Shown in pieces: positions 20,975-28,815 of a stretch of 33,554 nucleotides of DNA. Location of the stretch: positions 1 through 33,554 of the forward strand of contig CAZYGI010000043.1 of assembly GCA_964647255.1 (NCBI GenBank), written 5' to 3'. The notes beneath the pieces were generated by a model, which made no database searches, was not told the origin of the DNA, and saw only the letters and a program-made list of their open reading frames with translations. The stretch is from CAWJEL01 sp964647255. GTDB taxonomy: Bacteria; Chloroflexota; Anaerolineae; CG2-30-64-16. Made by a program: the position numbers and the translations under genes. Position 1 is the first letter of the stretch; each line of letters starts with the position of its first letter.

Positions 20975-22228
20975 TCAGGGTTTGGTCGCTCTTGGCATCC
21001 AGAAGTGCATGAGCGCGGCGGCAATCAGGGCCAGCGCACCGCCAAACAGGAAGGGCGCAGAGGGGCCGAAACCCGACCATGCGCCGAGGCCTTGCCACAG
21101 GATCCCCGCGATGATCGAGCTGATCAGGGCCATGACGCTGATGCCGGCGTTGTAGGTGCCGTAGGCCGTGCCGCGCAGTTCAGCCGGCACCAAGTCGGCG
21201 ATCAAGGCGGACGCGGTGCCATAGGCCATGCCATAGTAGACCCCGTACAACGCGTACAGGACCCAGACCTGCCAGCCGGCGTTGGCCAGACCGAAGCCAA
21301 GGTAGATCAAGGCGTAGGCCAGCCAGCCTCCCACGATTAAGCGGCGGCGGCCGATGCGATCCGACAGCGCGCCGGCCGGTGTCGCGATGAGCGTGTAGAC
21401 CAGGTTGAATGTGATGAGCATGCCCAGGATGCCCATGATATTGAGACCGTTGGGCACGTTTTGGGCGCGCAGGGTCAGAAAGGCATCGGACGAGTTGCCC
21501 AGGGTGAAGATGCTGACGATGATCATGAACGTCATGAACGGTTTGCCCAAGGCGCGCAGGGCAAACTTCGGTGCAGCGCGCTGCCCGTTGACCTGCACGG
21601 GCTCGGCGCCGAGCGCCAGGGCCAACACAGCGAGCACTGCCGGCACCAGGCTGATCAGCACGATGGTGCGGAAGGTGGTTTCGGCCAGGGAGGCGTTAGT
21701 GCGTTGGACGAGCCAGACCACCAGCAGGGCGATGACCAGGCCGAGCATCGCCCCCGCCGTGTCGGCGGCGCGGTGGAACCCGAAGGCGATGCCGCGCTGA
21801 TCAGGCCGGATCGAGTCGGCCACCAGGGCATCCCGCGGCGCAGTGCGCACACCTTTGCCAACGCGATCACCCCACCGTGCGGCCGCAACCACTTCCCAGG
21901 TGTGAGCGACATAAAAGAACGGTTTGGCCAGCGCTGAAATGCCGTAGCCGGCAACCGCCAGCCACTTGCGATCGCCGATCCTGTCGGACAGCCACCCCGA
22001 AAATAGCTTGAAGATGCTGGCAGCCCATTCCGCGCCGCCCTCGATGACGCCGATGACGCTCGTGCGCACGCCCAGCACATTGGCCAGGAACAAGGGCAGC
22101 AGGTTGATGACCATCTCGCTGGAGATATCCATAAAAAAGCTGGTCGCGCTGACCGCCCAGACATTGCGCGGCAATCCGCGCAGGCCGGCCCGTGGTGTCT
22201 CGGCCGGCATCTCCCCTTCCCCTGCCAT
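20975..22228 (-). CDS. Major facilitator superfamily permease
   Basis: A 417-residue 12-helix MFS transporter. Motif A is present after helix 2 (GWLSDRIGDRK) with a second copy in the C-terminal half (GALSDRIGRRRLIVGG). The loop between helices 4 and 5 has DRVGKGVRTAPRDALVADSI, which marks a widespread bacterial MFS subfamily of unknown substrate. GGAAGGAG 8 bases before the ATG supports the start. The upstream region carries a palindromic element (22248-22363). It may be transcribed together with the CDF gene, but no functional link is evident. Confidence 0.9.
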   Translation of the reverse strand: MAGEGEMPAETPRAGLRGLPRNVWAVSATSFFMDISSEMVINLLPLFLANVLGVRTSVIGVIEGGAEWAASIFKLFSGWLSDRIGDRKWLAVAGYGISALAKPFFYVAHTWEVVAAARWGDRVGKGVRTAPRDALVADSIRPDQRGIAFGFHRAADTAGAMLGLVIALLVVWLVQRTNASLAETTFRTIVLISLVPAVLAVLALALGAEPVQVNGQRAAPKFALRALGKPFMTFMIIVSIFTLGNSSDAFLTLRAQNVPNGLNIMGILGMLITFNLVYTLIATPAGALSDRIGRRRLIVGGWLAYALIYLGFGLANAGWQVWVLYALYGVYYGMAYGTASALIADLVPAELRGTAYGTYNAGISVMALISSIIAGILWQGLGAWSGFGPSAPFLFGGALALIAAALMHFWMPRATKP

Positions 22229-22247
22229 GGTGCGTCTCCTTCCAGGC

Positions 22248-22363
22248 TAGTACCTCGCCACCAAGAATTTGAGGGGTCGTAGTGGCGACTTTAGTCGTTC
22301 TTTTGGTCGGCGACGAACGACTGAAGTCGTTGCTACGCTCAAGACCAACATGGCGAGGTACTA
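22248..22363. repeat. MITE-like palindromic element, 116 bp
   Basis: Perfect 13-bp terminal inverted repeats TAGTACCTCGCCA (22248-22260) and TGGCGAGGTACTA (22351-22363) enclose an inner pair CGACTTTAGTCGTTC (22286-22300) and GAACGACTGAAGTCG (22315-22329) with one mismatch. It sits between the divergent MFS and M42 genes. The inner GACTTCAGTCGTT motif is of a type dispersed in many Chloroflexota and cyanobacterial genomes (recollection, not checked). No ORF. Confidence 0.7.
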
Positions 22364-22449
22364 ATGGCTGGCTATTCTACCGCCGTCAGCGGAGGCGGGC
22401 AAATTGCGCGGTTCAAGGGTTCAAAAGAATTTCAGTCCTCGCATCGCTT

Positions 22450-22478
22450 TTGACGCGACCGCGTTCACACAGTACAAT
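22450..22478 (+). promoter_or_regulatory. Promoter of the M42 peptidase operon
   Basis: TTGACG (22450-22455), a 17-bp spacer and TACAAT (22473-22478). The predicted start is near 22485, with AGGAGG at 22499-22504 and the ATG at 22511. One of the strongest sigma-70-type promoters in the window, suggesting constitutive expression. Confidence 0.75.
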
Positions 22479-22510
22479 GCCCGCTCAACCCAATGATAGG
22501 AGGCAAACGC

Positions 22511-23599
22511 ATGGAGAAGTCCGGCATCGCCCGGATGCTGCAGAAGCTGACGCAAGTGGATGGCCCGTCGGGCGCGGAGGCGGCGGCCGGCCGGGCCGTG
22601 GCTGAGCTGGCGGGCGAGTACGCCTCCGATCTCCGCACGGATGCGTTGGGCAGTGTGATTATGCTCCGCCGCGGCCGCGAGGCGGCGGCCGGCCGGATCA
22701 TGCTCGCCGCGCACCTGGACGAGATCGGCCTGATCGTCACCAAAGTCGAAGATGGCTTCCTCCATGTCGCCAGGGTCGGCGGCGTGGACGCGCGTTCAGC
22801 CCTGGGCCAGGAGGTCACGGTCTATCCCACCGGGCCGGGGAGTCAGCGTTATGAGGCCGGTTTGCGCGGCTACATCGGCAGCCGGCCGCCGCATGTGCTC
22901 ACCGCGGAGGATCACGACAAGGTGATCCCGATCGGCGATCTGCGTGTGGATCTCGGCCTGCCGGCGGGCTTTTTTGCCGGCGGCATCGTGCGCGTGGGCG
23001 ACCGGGTCGCGTTTCGCGGCCCCTACACCGAGCTGCTCGGCGGCAGGGCGGCGACCAAGGCGCTGGACAACCGGGCCAGCGTGGCCGCACTGCTCGGCGC
23101 GCTGGGCTACCTGGCCGAGATGCAGCACGCCTGGGACGTCGTCGCCGTCGCGACTGTCCAGGAGGAGGTCGGGCTGCGCGGGGCGGTCGCCAGCGCGTTC
23201 GGCGTCGCGCCCGATCTGGCGATCGCCATTGATGTGACCTTCGCCGAGACGCCAGGCGTCAACGGCAACAAGACCGTGGCGTGGGACAAGGGGCCAGCCA
23301 TCGGGTGGGGGCCAAACCTGCACCCCGGCGTGGTCAAACGCCTGCGCGCAGCGGCGGATGCCCTGGAGATTCCCTACGTCACCGAGATGCTGCCCGGCAA
23401 CTCCGGCACCGACGCCTGGGCCGTCCAGGTTTCGCGCAGCGGCATCCCGACCGGCCTGGCCAGCATCCCCGTGCGCTACATGCACTCCACGGTCGAGACA
23501 GTCACTGTGGCCGATATTGATCGCGCCGCGCGGCTGCTGGCCGCGTTTATCGCCCGGTTGGACACCGCGTTCCTCACGTCGCTGCCGGAGGAGGTGTGA
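22511..23599 (+). CDS. M42-family aminopeptidase (first of three)
   Basis: A 362-residue metallopeptidase of family M42 (TET aminopeptidase/CelM-FrvX type). Metal-site motifs in order: AAHLDEIG, KALDNRAS, catalytic VQEEVGLRG, IAIDVTF and MHSTVE. These enzymes form cytoplasmic tetrahedral 12-mers that trim peptides. ATG 22511 has AGGAGG 6 bases upstream. The stop is 1 base before the next M42 gene, so it is in an operon with the two paralogues. Clearly divergent from both, with its own insert around residues 100-160 (GYIGSRPPHVL). Confidence 0.93.
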   Translation: MEKSGIARMLQKLTQVDGPSGAEAAAGRAVAELAGEYASDLRTDALGSVIMLRRGREAAAGRIMLAAHLDEIGLIVTKVEDGFLHVARVGGVDARSALGQEVTVYPTGPGSQRYEAGLRGYIGSRPPHVLTAEDHDKVIPIGDLRVDLGLPAGFFAGGIVRVGDRVAFRGPYTELLGGRAATKALDNRASVAALLGALGYLAEMQHAWDVVAVATVQEEVGLRGAVASAFGVAPDLAIAIDVTFAETPGVNGNKTVAWDKGPAIGWGPNLHPGVVKRLRAAADALEIPYVTEMLPGNSGTDAWAVQVSRSGIPTGLASIPVRYMHSTVETVTVADIDRAARLLAAFIARLDTAFLTSLPEEV

Positions 23600-23600
23600 G

Positions 23601-24674
23601 ATGGCCGAGCTGAAGAACCTGCTGGAGCGCCTGTCGAACGAGCTTGGGCCGTCGGGCCGCGAGCGGGCGGTGCGGAGCCTGATCAAGGACGAGATCGCCG
23701 GACTGGCGGATTCGCTCGAAGTGGATGCGCTGGGCAACCTGATCGCCTTCAAGGCCGGCACGGGCGCGATCCCGCGGCTCAAGGTGATGCTGGCCGCGCA
23801 CATGGACGAGGTCGGCTTCATGATCACGTCCGTGGAGAAGTCCGGCCTGTTGAAGTTTGCGACGGTGGGCGGGATTGACGCCCGGATGCTGCTCGCCAAG
23901 CGGGTGCTCATCGGCGACGAGCGCGTGCCGGGGGTCATCGGCGCGCCCGTGCCGCACTTGCAAAGCGGGGAGGCCGCGCGTCGCGTCCAGGAGATTGACG
24001 ATCTGGCGATTGACATCGGCGCGGCGGACGACAAGGCCGCGGGCGCAAAGGCCAAGGCCGGTGATTACGCAACCTTCGCCACCCAGTTCACCGTGCTCAG
24101 CGAGGACCCGGCGTGGCCTACCGTGCGCGGCAAGGCGCTGGACGACCGGGCGGGCTGCGCCGCGTTGATCGCGCTGCTGGCCGACCGCTACCCGGTGGAC
24201 CTGGTCGCCGTCTTTACCGTGCAGGAGGAGGTCGGGCTGCGCGGTGCAGGGGTGGCGGCGTATCGGATCGCTCCCGATGCGGCGATTTCGCTCGAAGGTA
24301 CGCTCTGCGACGACCTGCCGAAGCCGCCGGACGAGGACGTGACGCCGATCACCCGGCTGGGTGACGGCCCGGCGGTGACGCTCATGGATCGCAGCCTGGT
24401 TTCGCATCCCGGCCTGCTCCGGCTGCTGCGCGAAACGGCCGCGGCCGACGACATCAAGATTCAGTACAAAGCGCCGGGCCTGGGCGGCACCGATTCCGGC
24501 GCGATCCATCTGGCAGGCGCCGGCGTGCCGGCGATCACGGTGGCGACGCCGTGTCGCTATATCCACGGCCCGGCGGCGATTCTGAACTTGAACGACCTGG
24601 AGAGTAGTGTGCGGCTGGTCGGCGGCGCGCTGCGGCGCATCGAACGCCAGCACCTGACGCGCGAGGGGAGGTAA
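23601..24674 (+). CDS. M42-family aminopeptidase (second of three)
   Basis: A 357-residue M42 peptidase. Motifs: AAHMDEVGF, KALDDRAG, VQEEVGLRG, then AISLEGT, where a Glu takes the third metal position (Asp in the other two copies), and a C-terminal YIHGPAA histidine. The frame is open upstream to 23358, but ATG 23601, 6 bases after GGAGGAGG and 1 base after the previous stop, is the evident start. The GKALDDRAGCAAL and LGGTDSGAIHLAGAGVP segments are typical of the family. The D-to-E change at the metal site is a conservative variant seen in M42. Confidence 0.93.
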   Translation: MAELKNLLERLSNELGPSGRERAVRSLIKDEIAGLADSLEVDALGNLIAFKAGTGAIPRLKVMLAAHMDEVGFMITSVEKSGLLKFATVGGIDARMLLAKRVLIGDERVPGVIGAPVPHLQSGEAARRVQEIDDLAIDIGAADDKAAGAKAKAGDYATFATQFTVLSEDPAWPTVRGKALDDRAGCAALIALLADRYPVDLVAVFTVQEEVGLRGAGVAAYRIAPDAAISLEGTLCDDLPKPPDEDVTPITRLGDGPAVTLMDRSLVSHPGLLRLLRETAAADDIKIQYKAPGLGGTDSGAIHLAGAGVPAITVATPCRYIHGPAAILNLNDLESSVRLVGGALRRIERQHLTREGR

Positions 24675-24676
24675 AG

Positions 24677-25681
24677 GTGCGCGAGCTTGCTCAAAGGCTT
24701 TCCGAGGCGTTCGGCGTCTCGGGTTTCGAGGAAGAGATTCGGGCCGCGATCCGGGCAGAGATCGCCGGCCTGGTGGATGAAGTCAAAGTAGACGTGATGG
24801 GCAACCTGATCGCGGTGCGCCGCGGCGCCGGGGGCGGCCGCCGCGTCATGCTCGCCGCGCACATGGATCAAATCGGCCTGATGGTCACGCACGTGGACGA
24901 CGAGGGGCGGTTGCGGTTTGCGCCGCTGGGCTTCCTCTACCCGTTGGCGTGCTGGGGCAGCCAGGTCCGCTTCGCCGATGGCACCGTCGGCACGGTCGGG
25001 CTGGACGGCCGCGTGGACAGACATGGGAAGGTGCCCGAGCTGCGCGATATGTACGTGGATGTCGGCGCCACCGGGCGGGATCAGGTTAAGCAGCGCGTGG
25101 GCGACGTGGCGGCCTTTTGGCCGGGCTTCGCCAGCCAGGGCACGGCCTGGTTCTCGCCGAACCTGGATGACCGGGCCGGCTGCATCGTGCTGGCGCAACT
25201 GCTGGCCGAGCTGCGGGGCGTTGACATCGCCCATGACGTGTACGCCGTCTTCACCACTCAGGAAGAGCTGGGCACGCGCGGGGCCGGGACGGCCGCGTAC
25301 GCGTTGGAGCCGGAGATTGGCATCGCCCTGGACGTGACGCTGACCGGCGACGGGCCGTACGCGACCCCGGCGATGGAGATTTTCATGGGGCGGGGTGTGG
25401 CGATCAAGGTGCAGGACTCCGGCATGATCGGCCATCCGGGGCTGAACCGGCTCCTGATCGCCGCCGCTGAAGCCGAGGGCATCCCGTATCAGTTCGAGGT
25501 GCTCCAGGGCGGCAGCACCGACGCCCGCGCGATCCAAACCTCCCGCGCCGGCGTGCCGGCCACCGCGCTCTCGATCCCCAGCCGCCACGTCCACACCCCG
25601 TCACAGATCGTGGACGAGCGGGATGTCGCGGCGGCAGTGAATTTGCTCAAGGCGTTCCTCGCGCGGCCGATCAGCTTGTAG
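24677..25681 (+). CDS. M42-family aminopeptidase (third of three)
   Basis: A 334-residue M42 peptidase starting with GTG 24677, 5 bases after a GAGGGGAGG site and 2 bases after the second copy. Motifs: AAHMDQIGL, NLDDRAG, TQEELGTRG, IALDVTL and HVHTPSQ. It is shorter in the insertion domain than copies one and two and differs most in sequence, so the three genes likely have different side-chain preferences and might form mixed or separate TET particles. Convergent with the 683-codon frame; no terminator is obvious in the 51-base gap. Confidence 0.92.
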   Translation: MRELAQRLSEAFGVSGFEEEIRAAIRAEIAGLVDEVKVDVMGNLIAVRRGAGGGRRVMLAAHMDQIGLMVTHVDDEGRLRFAPLGFLYPLACWGSQVRFADGTVGTVGLDGRVDRHGKVPELRDMYVDVGATGRDQVKQRVGDVAAFWPGFASQGTAWFSPNLDDRAGCIVLAQLLAELRGVDIAHDVYAVFTTQEELGTRGAGTAAYALEPEIGIALDVTLTGDGPYATPAMEIFMGRGVAIKVQDSGMIGHPGLNRLLIAAAEAEGIPYQFEVLQGGSTDARAIQTSRAGVPATALSIPSRHVHTPSQIVDERDVAAAVNLLKAFLARPISL

Positions 25682-25732
25682 CGGGGCGCAGAGAATGCGG
25701 GATTGTTCTGGCCCAAACCTGTCGCTGATGAG

Positions 25733-27754
25733 CTACAGTTTCAGCGTGAAGTGACGGGTGTGCGCTTCCAGAACTTGCAGTGCGCCGGTGGGCAGGGTCC
25801 ATCGGCGCACTGTTTTGCCCGCCGATAGCGCCACACCGTACTCGCCTCGGCTAGCCGTCGCTAACGCCCGCCAGGCCGCGGCGTCGGCGGCCCAGAACGC
25901 GCGCTGTAGGGCCGCAAGCCGCGGGTCCTGGGCCAGGCGCCCCTCGCCGGCCCCGCCCCGGCCGGTCGCGGCGAGCCGTTCGGCTGCCGCTTCCCACGTC
26001 TGCCGGGCGGATCCCAGGTCTGCGAACTCGACATAACTTATGTTGTTGAAGAGCCACCCCCGGCGGCCTTCGAGCGCGAGATGCGCGGGGCGGAGTGCTG
26101 CGGCCAGGAGCGCGAGCTCCGGCTGGGGGGGCAGCGCATCGGCCAGCGCAGCCTGCCGCGCGCTCAGCCCGGCCGCATCGGTAAAGGGCAGGGTGATCGT
26201 GAGCCGTGCACCGTCCGTCGAGACTTGAGCGCCGGGCGTTGCGGCCAGGGCCGCGGCGGCGCGCGCCAACAAGGCTGCGCCTTTGCCTTGCTCATCGGCG
26301 TCGCTCAGTTGCAGCGTCAGTGTGCGGACGTTCTCCGTTGTCTCGACCGTGACGATGGCCTGGCGGATCGCGGGTGGCGGCATGTCGGGCAGCGTGGCAG
26401 CGTCCGGCCCAAAGGCGGCCGCGACGATCCGGCGCGCATGGGACAGATCGCCGGCCTCCGCGGCCTGCGTCGCTTCGGTCAGCGCCGCCGACTGCGCCAG
26501 CGCTTGGGGCCGGGCCGGTTCGCCCGCGGCAAGCGCGGCGGCGCGCGTGCGGTGCTGCGCCGCGCTGGTTGCATCCCCCCGGTCTGCGGCGACCGCGGCC
26601 AACTGGCGGTAGAGGTCGCCGGCCTGCATGCGGAGCGCGGCATCGGCCGGGGTTAGCGCGACCGCGGCCGCCAACTCGGCGGCAGCGGCCGCCGTGTAGG
26701 CTTCGGCGCGGCTCGGATCCCCGCGCTGGGCATCTTCGAGATAGACCTGCGCCAGGTGGACGTGCGCGGCGGCGTGGTCGGCGGGAGGCAGGGCGTTGGC
26801 CGCAGCCAGGCCGGCCCGCAGCTCGGCCAGTTCCGCCGGATGATAGCGCGCGTAGAAGTCTGCCTGCGGGTCGAACGCCGGCGCGGGCAGCGCGGCCAGC
26901 CGGTGATACCGCTGGGCCAGGGCCCAGTGCTCGGCGTACGCGGCGGCCGGTGCGGCTGCGGCTGTGCGCGCGGCGGTGAATGCCTGCCACCACGACGGCG
27001 CCACGACCGCCACACCGATGTACGCCTCGGGGCGTTTGGCGTCCCAGGTCCACACGATCCCATCGCGGCGAAGTGTCCCGCCGGCCGGCGCCTGGCCGAG
27101 CACCTGCTCGGCGGCGAGCTCGGGGGCGAGCTTCACCGTGACGCGGAGCGACTCCGGGCCGCCGGGCCAGCGAAGGGTGGCCGTGATCGGGTAGGTGAAG
27201 AGGGCGACGCCGTCATCCTGGGGCAGCGCCTGACGGTAGCGGACCCGCAGCGCGACCCCACTCTGCTTCGGGATGGTGATGGGCGCAGTGTAGGCAATCG
27301 GCGCGGTGTCATTGGGGCGCACCAGCGGTTGGAGTTTCAGTGGCTTCCCGTCGGCGGTCGCATCGAGGATTTCGGGCAGCGCGGTCGCGCCGAGCTGCGG
27401 CCCGCCCAGCGCCAGGGAGAGGACGACCGGCCCCTTGCCGGGGTTGCGCAGCAGCGCCCAAAGCTGCGTGTCAGCCCAGACTCCGTTGCGGTCCTCCCGG
27501 ATCGTGGCGTCCACCGTCTGCGAGCGGAGTTGGACGCCGCGCGGCTTGCCGTCCGCCGTCACCACGGTGATCGTGCCGGTGGGCGGCGTTTCGGCGTGCG
27601 CGGGGCGGGCGCCGGGCGCGATCAACATCAGCGCGGCGAAGATGATCGCCAGGGCGGGCAAACAACGCCGTTTGGTGAAGCAGACTACTTGATTTATGCG
27701 AGCGATTCTGCTATTCTCTCGTCTAACCGACGACGGGAAAGGGCAAAAGGACAT
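25733..27754 (-). CDS. Secreted Ala-rich protein with TPR-like region, function unknown
   Basis: Up to 673 residues. A signal peptide is clear (FTKRRC, then LPALAIIFAALMLIAPGARP, cleavage after AHA), so the mature protein is extracellular. A beta-rich N-terminal region follows (GTITVVTADGKPRGVQLRSQ to about residue 270), then an Ala/Leu helical region with TPR-like spacing (PPADHAAAHVHLAQVYLEDA, ALRMQAGDLYRQLAAVAADR) and a C-terminal mixed domain. No family recognised. Start uncertain: ATG 27754 overlaps the start codon of the divergent gene and gives a long n-region; TTG 27661 would give a compact signal peptide but lacks a ribosome site. No C-terminal anchor is seen. Confidence 0.75.
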   Translation of the reverse strand: MSFCPFPSSVRRENSRIARINQVVCFTKRRCLPALAIIFAALMLIAPGARPAHAETPPTGTITVVTADGKPRGVQLRSQTVDATIREDRNGVWADTQLWALLRNPGKGPVVLSLALGGPQLGATALPEILDATADGKPLKLQPLVRPNDTAPIAYTAPITIPKQSGVALRVRYRQALPQDDGVALFTYPITATLRWPGGPESLRVTVKLAPELAAEQVLGQAPAGGTLRRDGIVWTWDAKRPEAYIGVAVVAPSWWQAFTAARTAAAAPAAAYAEHWALAQRYHRLAALPAPAFDPQADFYARYHPAELAELRAGLAAANALPPADHAAAHVHLAQVYLEDAQRGDPSRAEAYTAAAAAELAAAVALTPADAALRMQAGDLYRQLAAVAADRGDATSAAQHRTRAAALAAGEPARPQALAQSAALTEATQAAEAGDLSHARRIVAAAFGPDAATLPDMPPPAIRQAIVTVETTENVRTLTLQLSDADEQGKGAALLARAAAALAATPGAQVSTDGARLTITLPFTDAAGLSARQAALADALPPQPELALLAAALRPAHLALEGRRGWLFNNISYVEFADLGSARQTWEAAAERLAATGRGGAGEGRLAQDPRLAALQRAFWAADAAAWRALATASRGEYGVALSAGKTVRRWTLPTGALQVLEAHTRHFTLKL
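27689..27717 (+). promoter_or_regulatory. Promoter of the small alpha-beta-barrel-like gene
   Basis: TTGATT (27689-27694), a 17-bp spacer and TATTCT (27712-27717). The predicted start is near 27724, with AAAAGG at 27745-27750 and the ATG at 27753. It lies inside the longest reading frame of the opposing secreted-protein gene, which supports a shorter form of that gene. Confidence 0.5.
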
Positions 27755-28052
27755 GGTTAAGCTTCTGATGAAATGGAATATCAAGTCCGGCCACGAGCAG
27801 ACCTACTTCGAGTTCGTGATGCAGGAGTTCGCGCCGGGCCTGATGCGCTTGGGCTTACAGCCCACCGAAGCCTGGTACACCGTCTACGGCAAGGGCCCCC
27901 AGTTCCTCACAGGGGTGGTTACCAGCGACCTGGCCGCCATGCAGCGTATCCTGGACACGGATGAATGGCGTGCGCTGCGGGATCAGTTGCTGGAACACGT
28001 CACCGACTTCAGCCAGAAAGTCATCCAGGCCGGTGGACGCTTTCAGGTGTGA
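27753..28052 (+). CDS. Small probable dimeric alpha-beta-barrel protein, function unknown
   Basis: A 99-residue soluble protein with a beta-alpha-beta pattern: strand VKLLMKWNIKSG, helix HEQTYFEFVMQEFAPGLMRLG, strand WYTVYGKGPQFLTGVVTS, helix DLAAMQRILDTDEWRALRDQL and a final helix. This resembles ABM or NIPSNAP-type dimeric alpha-beta barrels; no catalytic residues can be assigned. ATG 27753 follows AAAAGG by 2 bases and a promoter by 35 bases; the frame is open upstream to 27696 without a ribosome site. Convergent with the serine hydrolase gene, 10 bases away. Confidence 0.75.
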   Translation: MVKLLMKWNIKSGHEQTYFEFVMQEFAPGLMRLGLQPTEAWYTVYGKGPQFLTGVVTSDLAAMQRILDTDEWRALRDQLLEHVTDFSQKVIQAGGRFQV

Positions 28053-28062
28053 AAACGTTCCC

Positions 28063-28815
28063 TCAGGTGAGCAGCAATCTCGGCCCCAGGCGGCCCAGGA
28101 CGCCGTAGACCTCGCGCTCGTCCTTCACCCCTTGCGTTAAGAGAAAGAGATCCCGGTCCCGCGTGTAGCCCCAATCGTGCAACACGCCGGTGATGTTGCC
28201 CGTTTTGTGATAGAAGTCCACCGAATCGCGCGGCACGCTGCGCAGCCACAGGCCAAGATCGGTGTTCCACAACAGCGCCGGCTCGATCCAACTGCGCTCC
28301 TCGGTGGTCAGCGCGTCGCGCAGCTCGTAGAGGCGGATGCAGTCCGCGGCCGAGATGTAGTTGTCCAGCCCCCGGTCGCGCGCTGCGTAGTCGAACAGCT
28401 TGCGTTCGATGCGCGCATCCGGCAGCCCCAGCGGCCCGCGAAAGATCGCGTTCAGCCGTTCGATGCCGATGCGCTGGATGACGAGATTGGTGCACAGGTT
28501 GTCTGAAACCGCCATCATCAATAGGAGCACGTCGCCGAAGGGCAGCCGCCGTGTGCGGAGCAGCCACGACAGCCCCGCGCCCTGCACCTGCGGTTCCAGA
28601 TCGAGCTCGCACATCTCATCCCGGCTCGCGCGGCCGGTCCGCTCCAGGTGCGCCCACGCGAACAGGATCGGCGCTTTGATGATGGACGCGGACAGGAAGA
28701 GATCGCGGTTCTTGAGCAGCAGCGGCTGCTCCCCGCGCGGCCGGCAGTAAAAGGCGTAGTCGCAGGTCAGCTTGCTCAGCTCGTCACGGATCGTCGCGGC
28801 ATCATTGGGCTTCAT
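28063..28815 (-). CDS. Class A beta-lactamase-like serine hydrolase, no signal peptide
   Basis: A 250-residue protein of the penicillin-recognising serine hydrolase fold. The three canonical motifs are present with correct spacing: S44-I-I-K47 (SxxK nucleophile and base), S104-D-N106 and K204-T-G206. The omega-loop Glu of true class A beta-lactamases (ExxLN) is not evident (FDYAARDRGLDNYIS instead), so efficient beta-lactam hydrolysis is unlikely. No signal sequence is seen: the protein starts MKPNDAATIRDEL and goes straight into the fold, implying a cytoplasmic location, unusual for this fold. Its ATG overlaps the stop of the CitE-like gene (ATGA). Substrate unknown. Confidence 0.85.
   Translation of the reverse strand: MKPNDAATIRDELSKLTCDYAFYCRPRGEQPLLLKNRDLFLSASIIKAPILFAWAHLERTGRASRDEMCELDLEPQVQGAGLSWLLRTRRLPFGDVLLLMMAVSDNLCTNLVIQRIGIERLNAIFRGPLGLPDARIERKLFDYAARDRGLDNYISAADCIRLYELRDALTTEERSWIEPALLWNTDLGLWLRSVPRDSVDFYHKTGNITGVLHDWGYTRDRDLFLLTQGVKDEREVYGVLGRLGPRLLLT

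Noticed and set aside
28063..28815. Beta-lactam resistance gene
   Set aside because: SxxK, SDN and KTG are present, but the omega-loop Glu is not evident and there is no export signal, so a resistance call is not supported.
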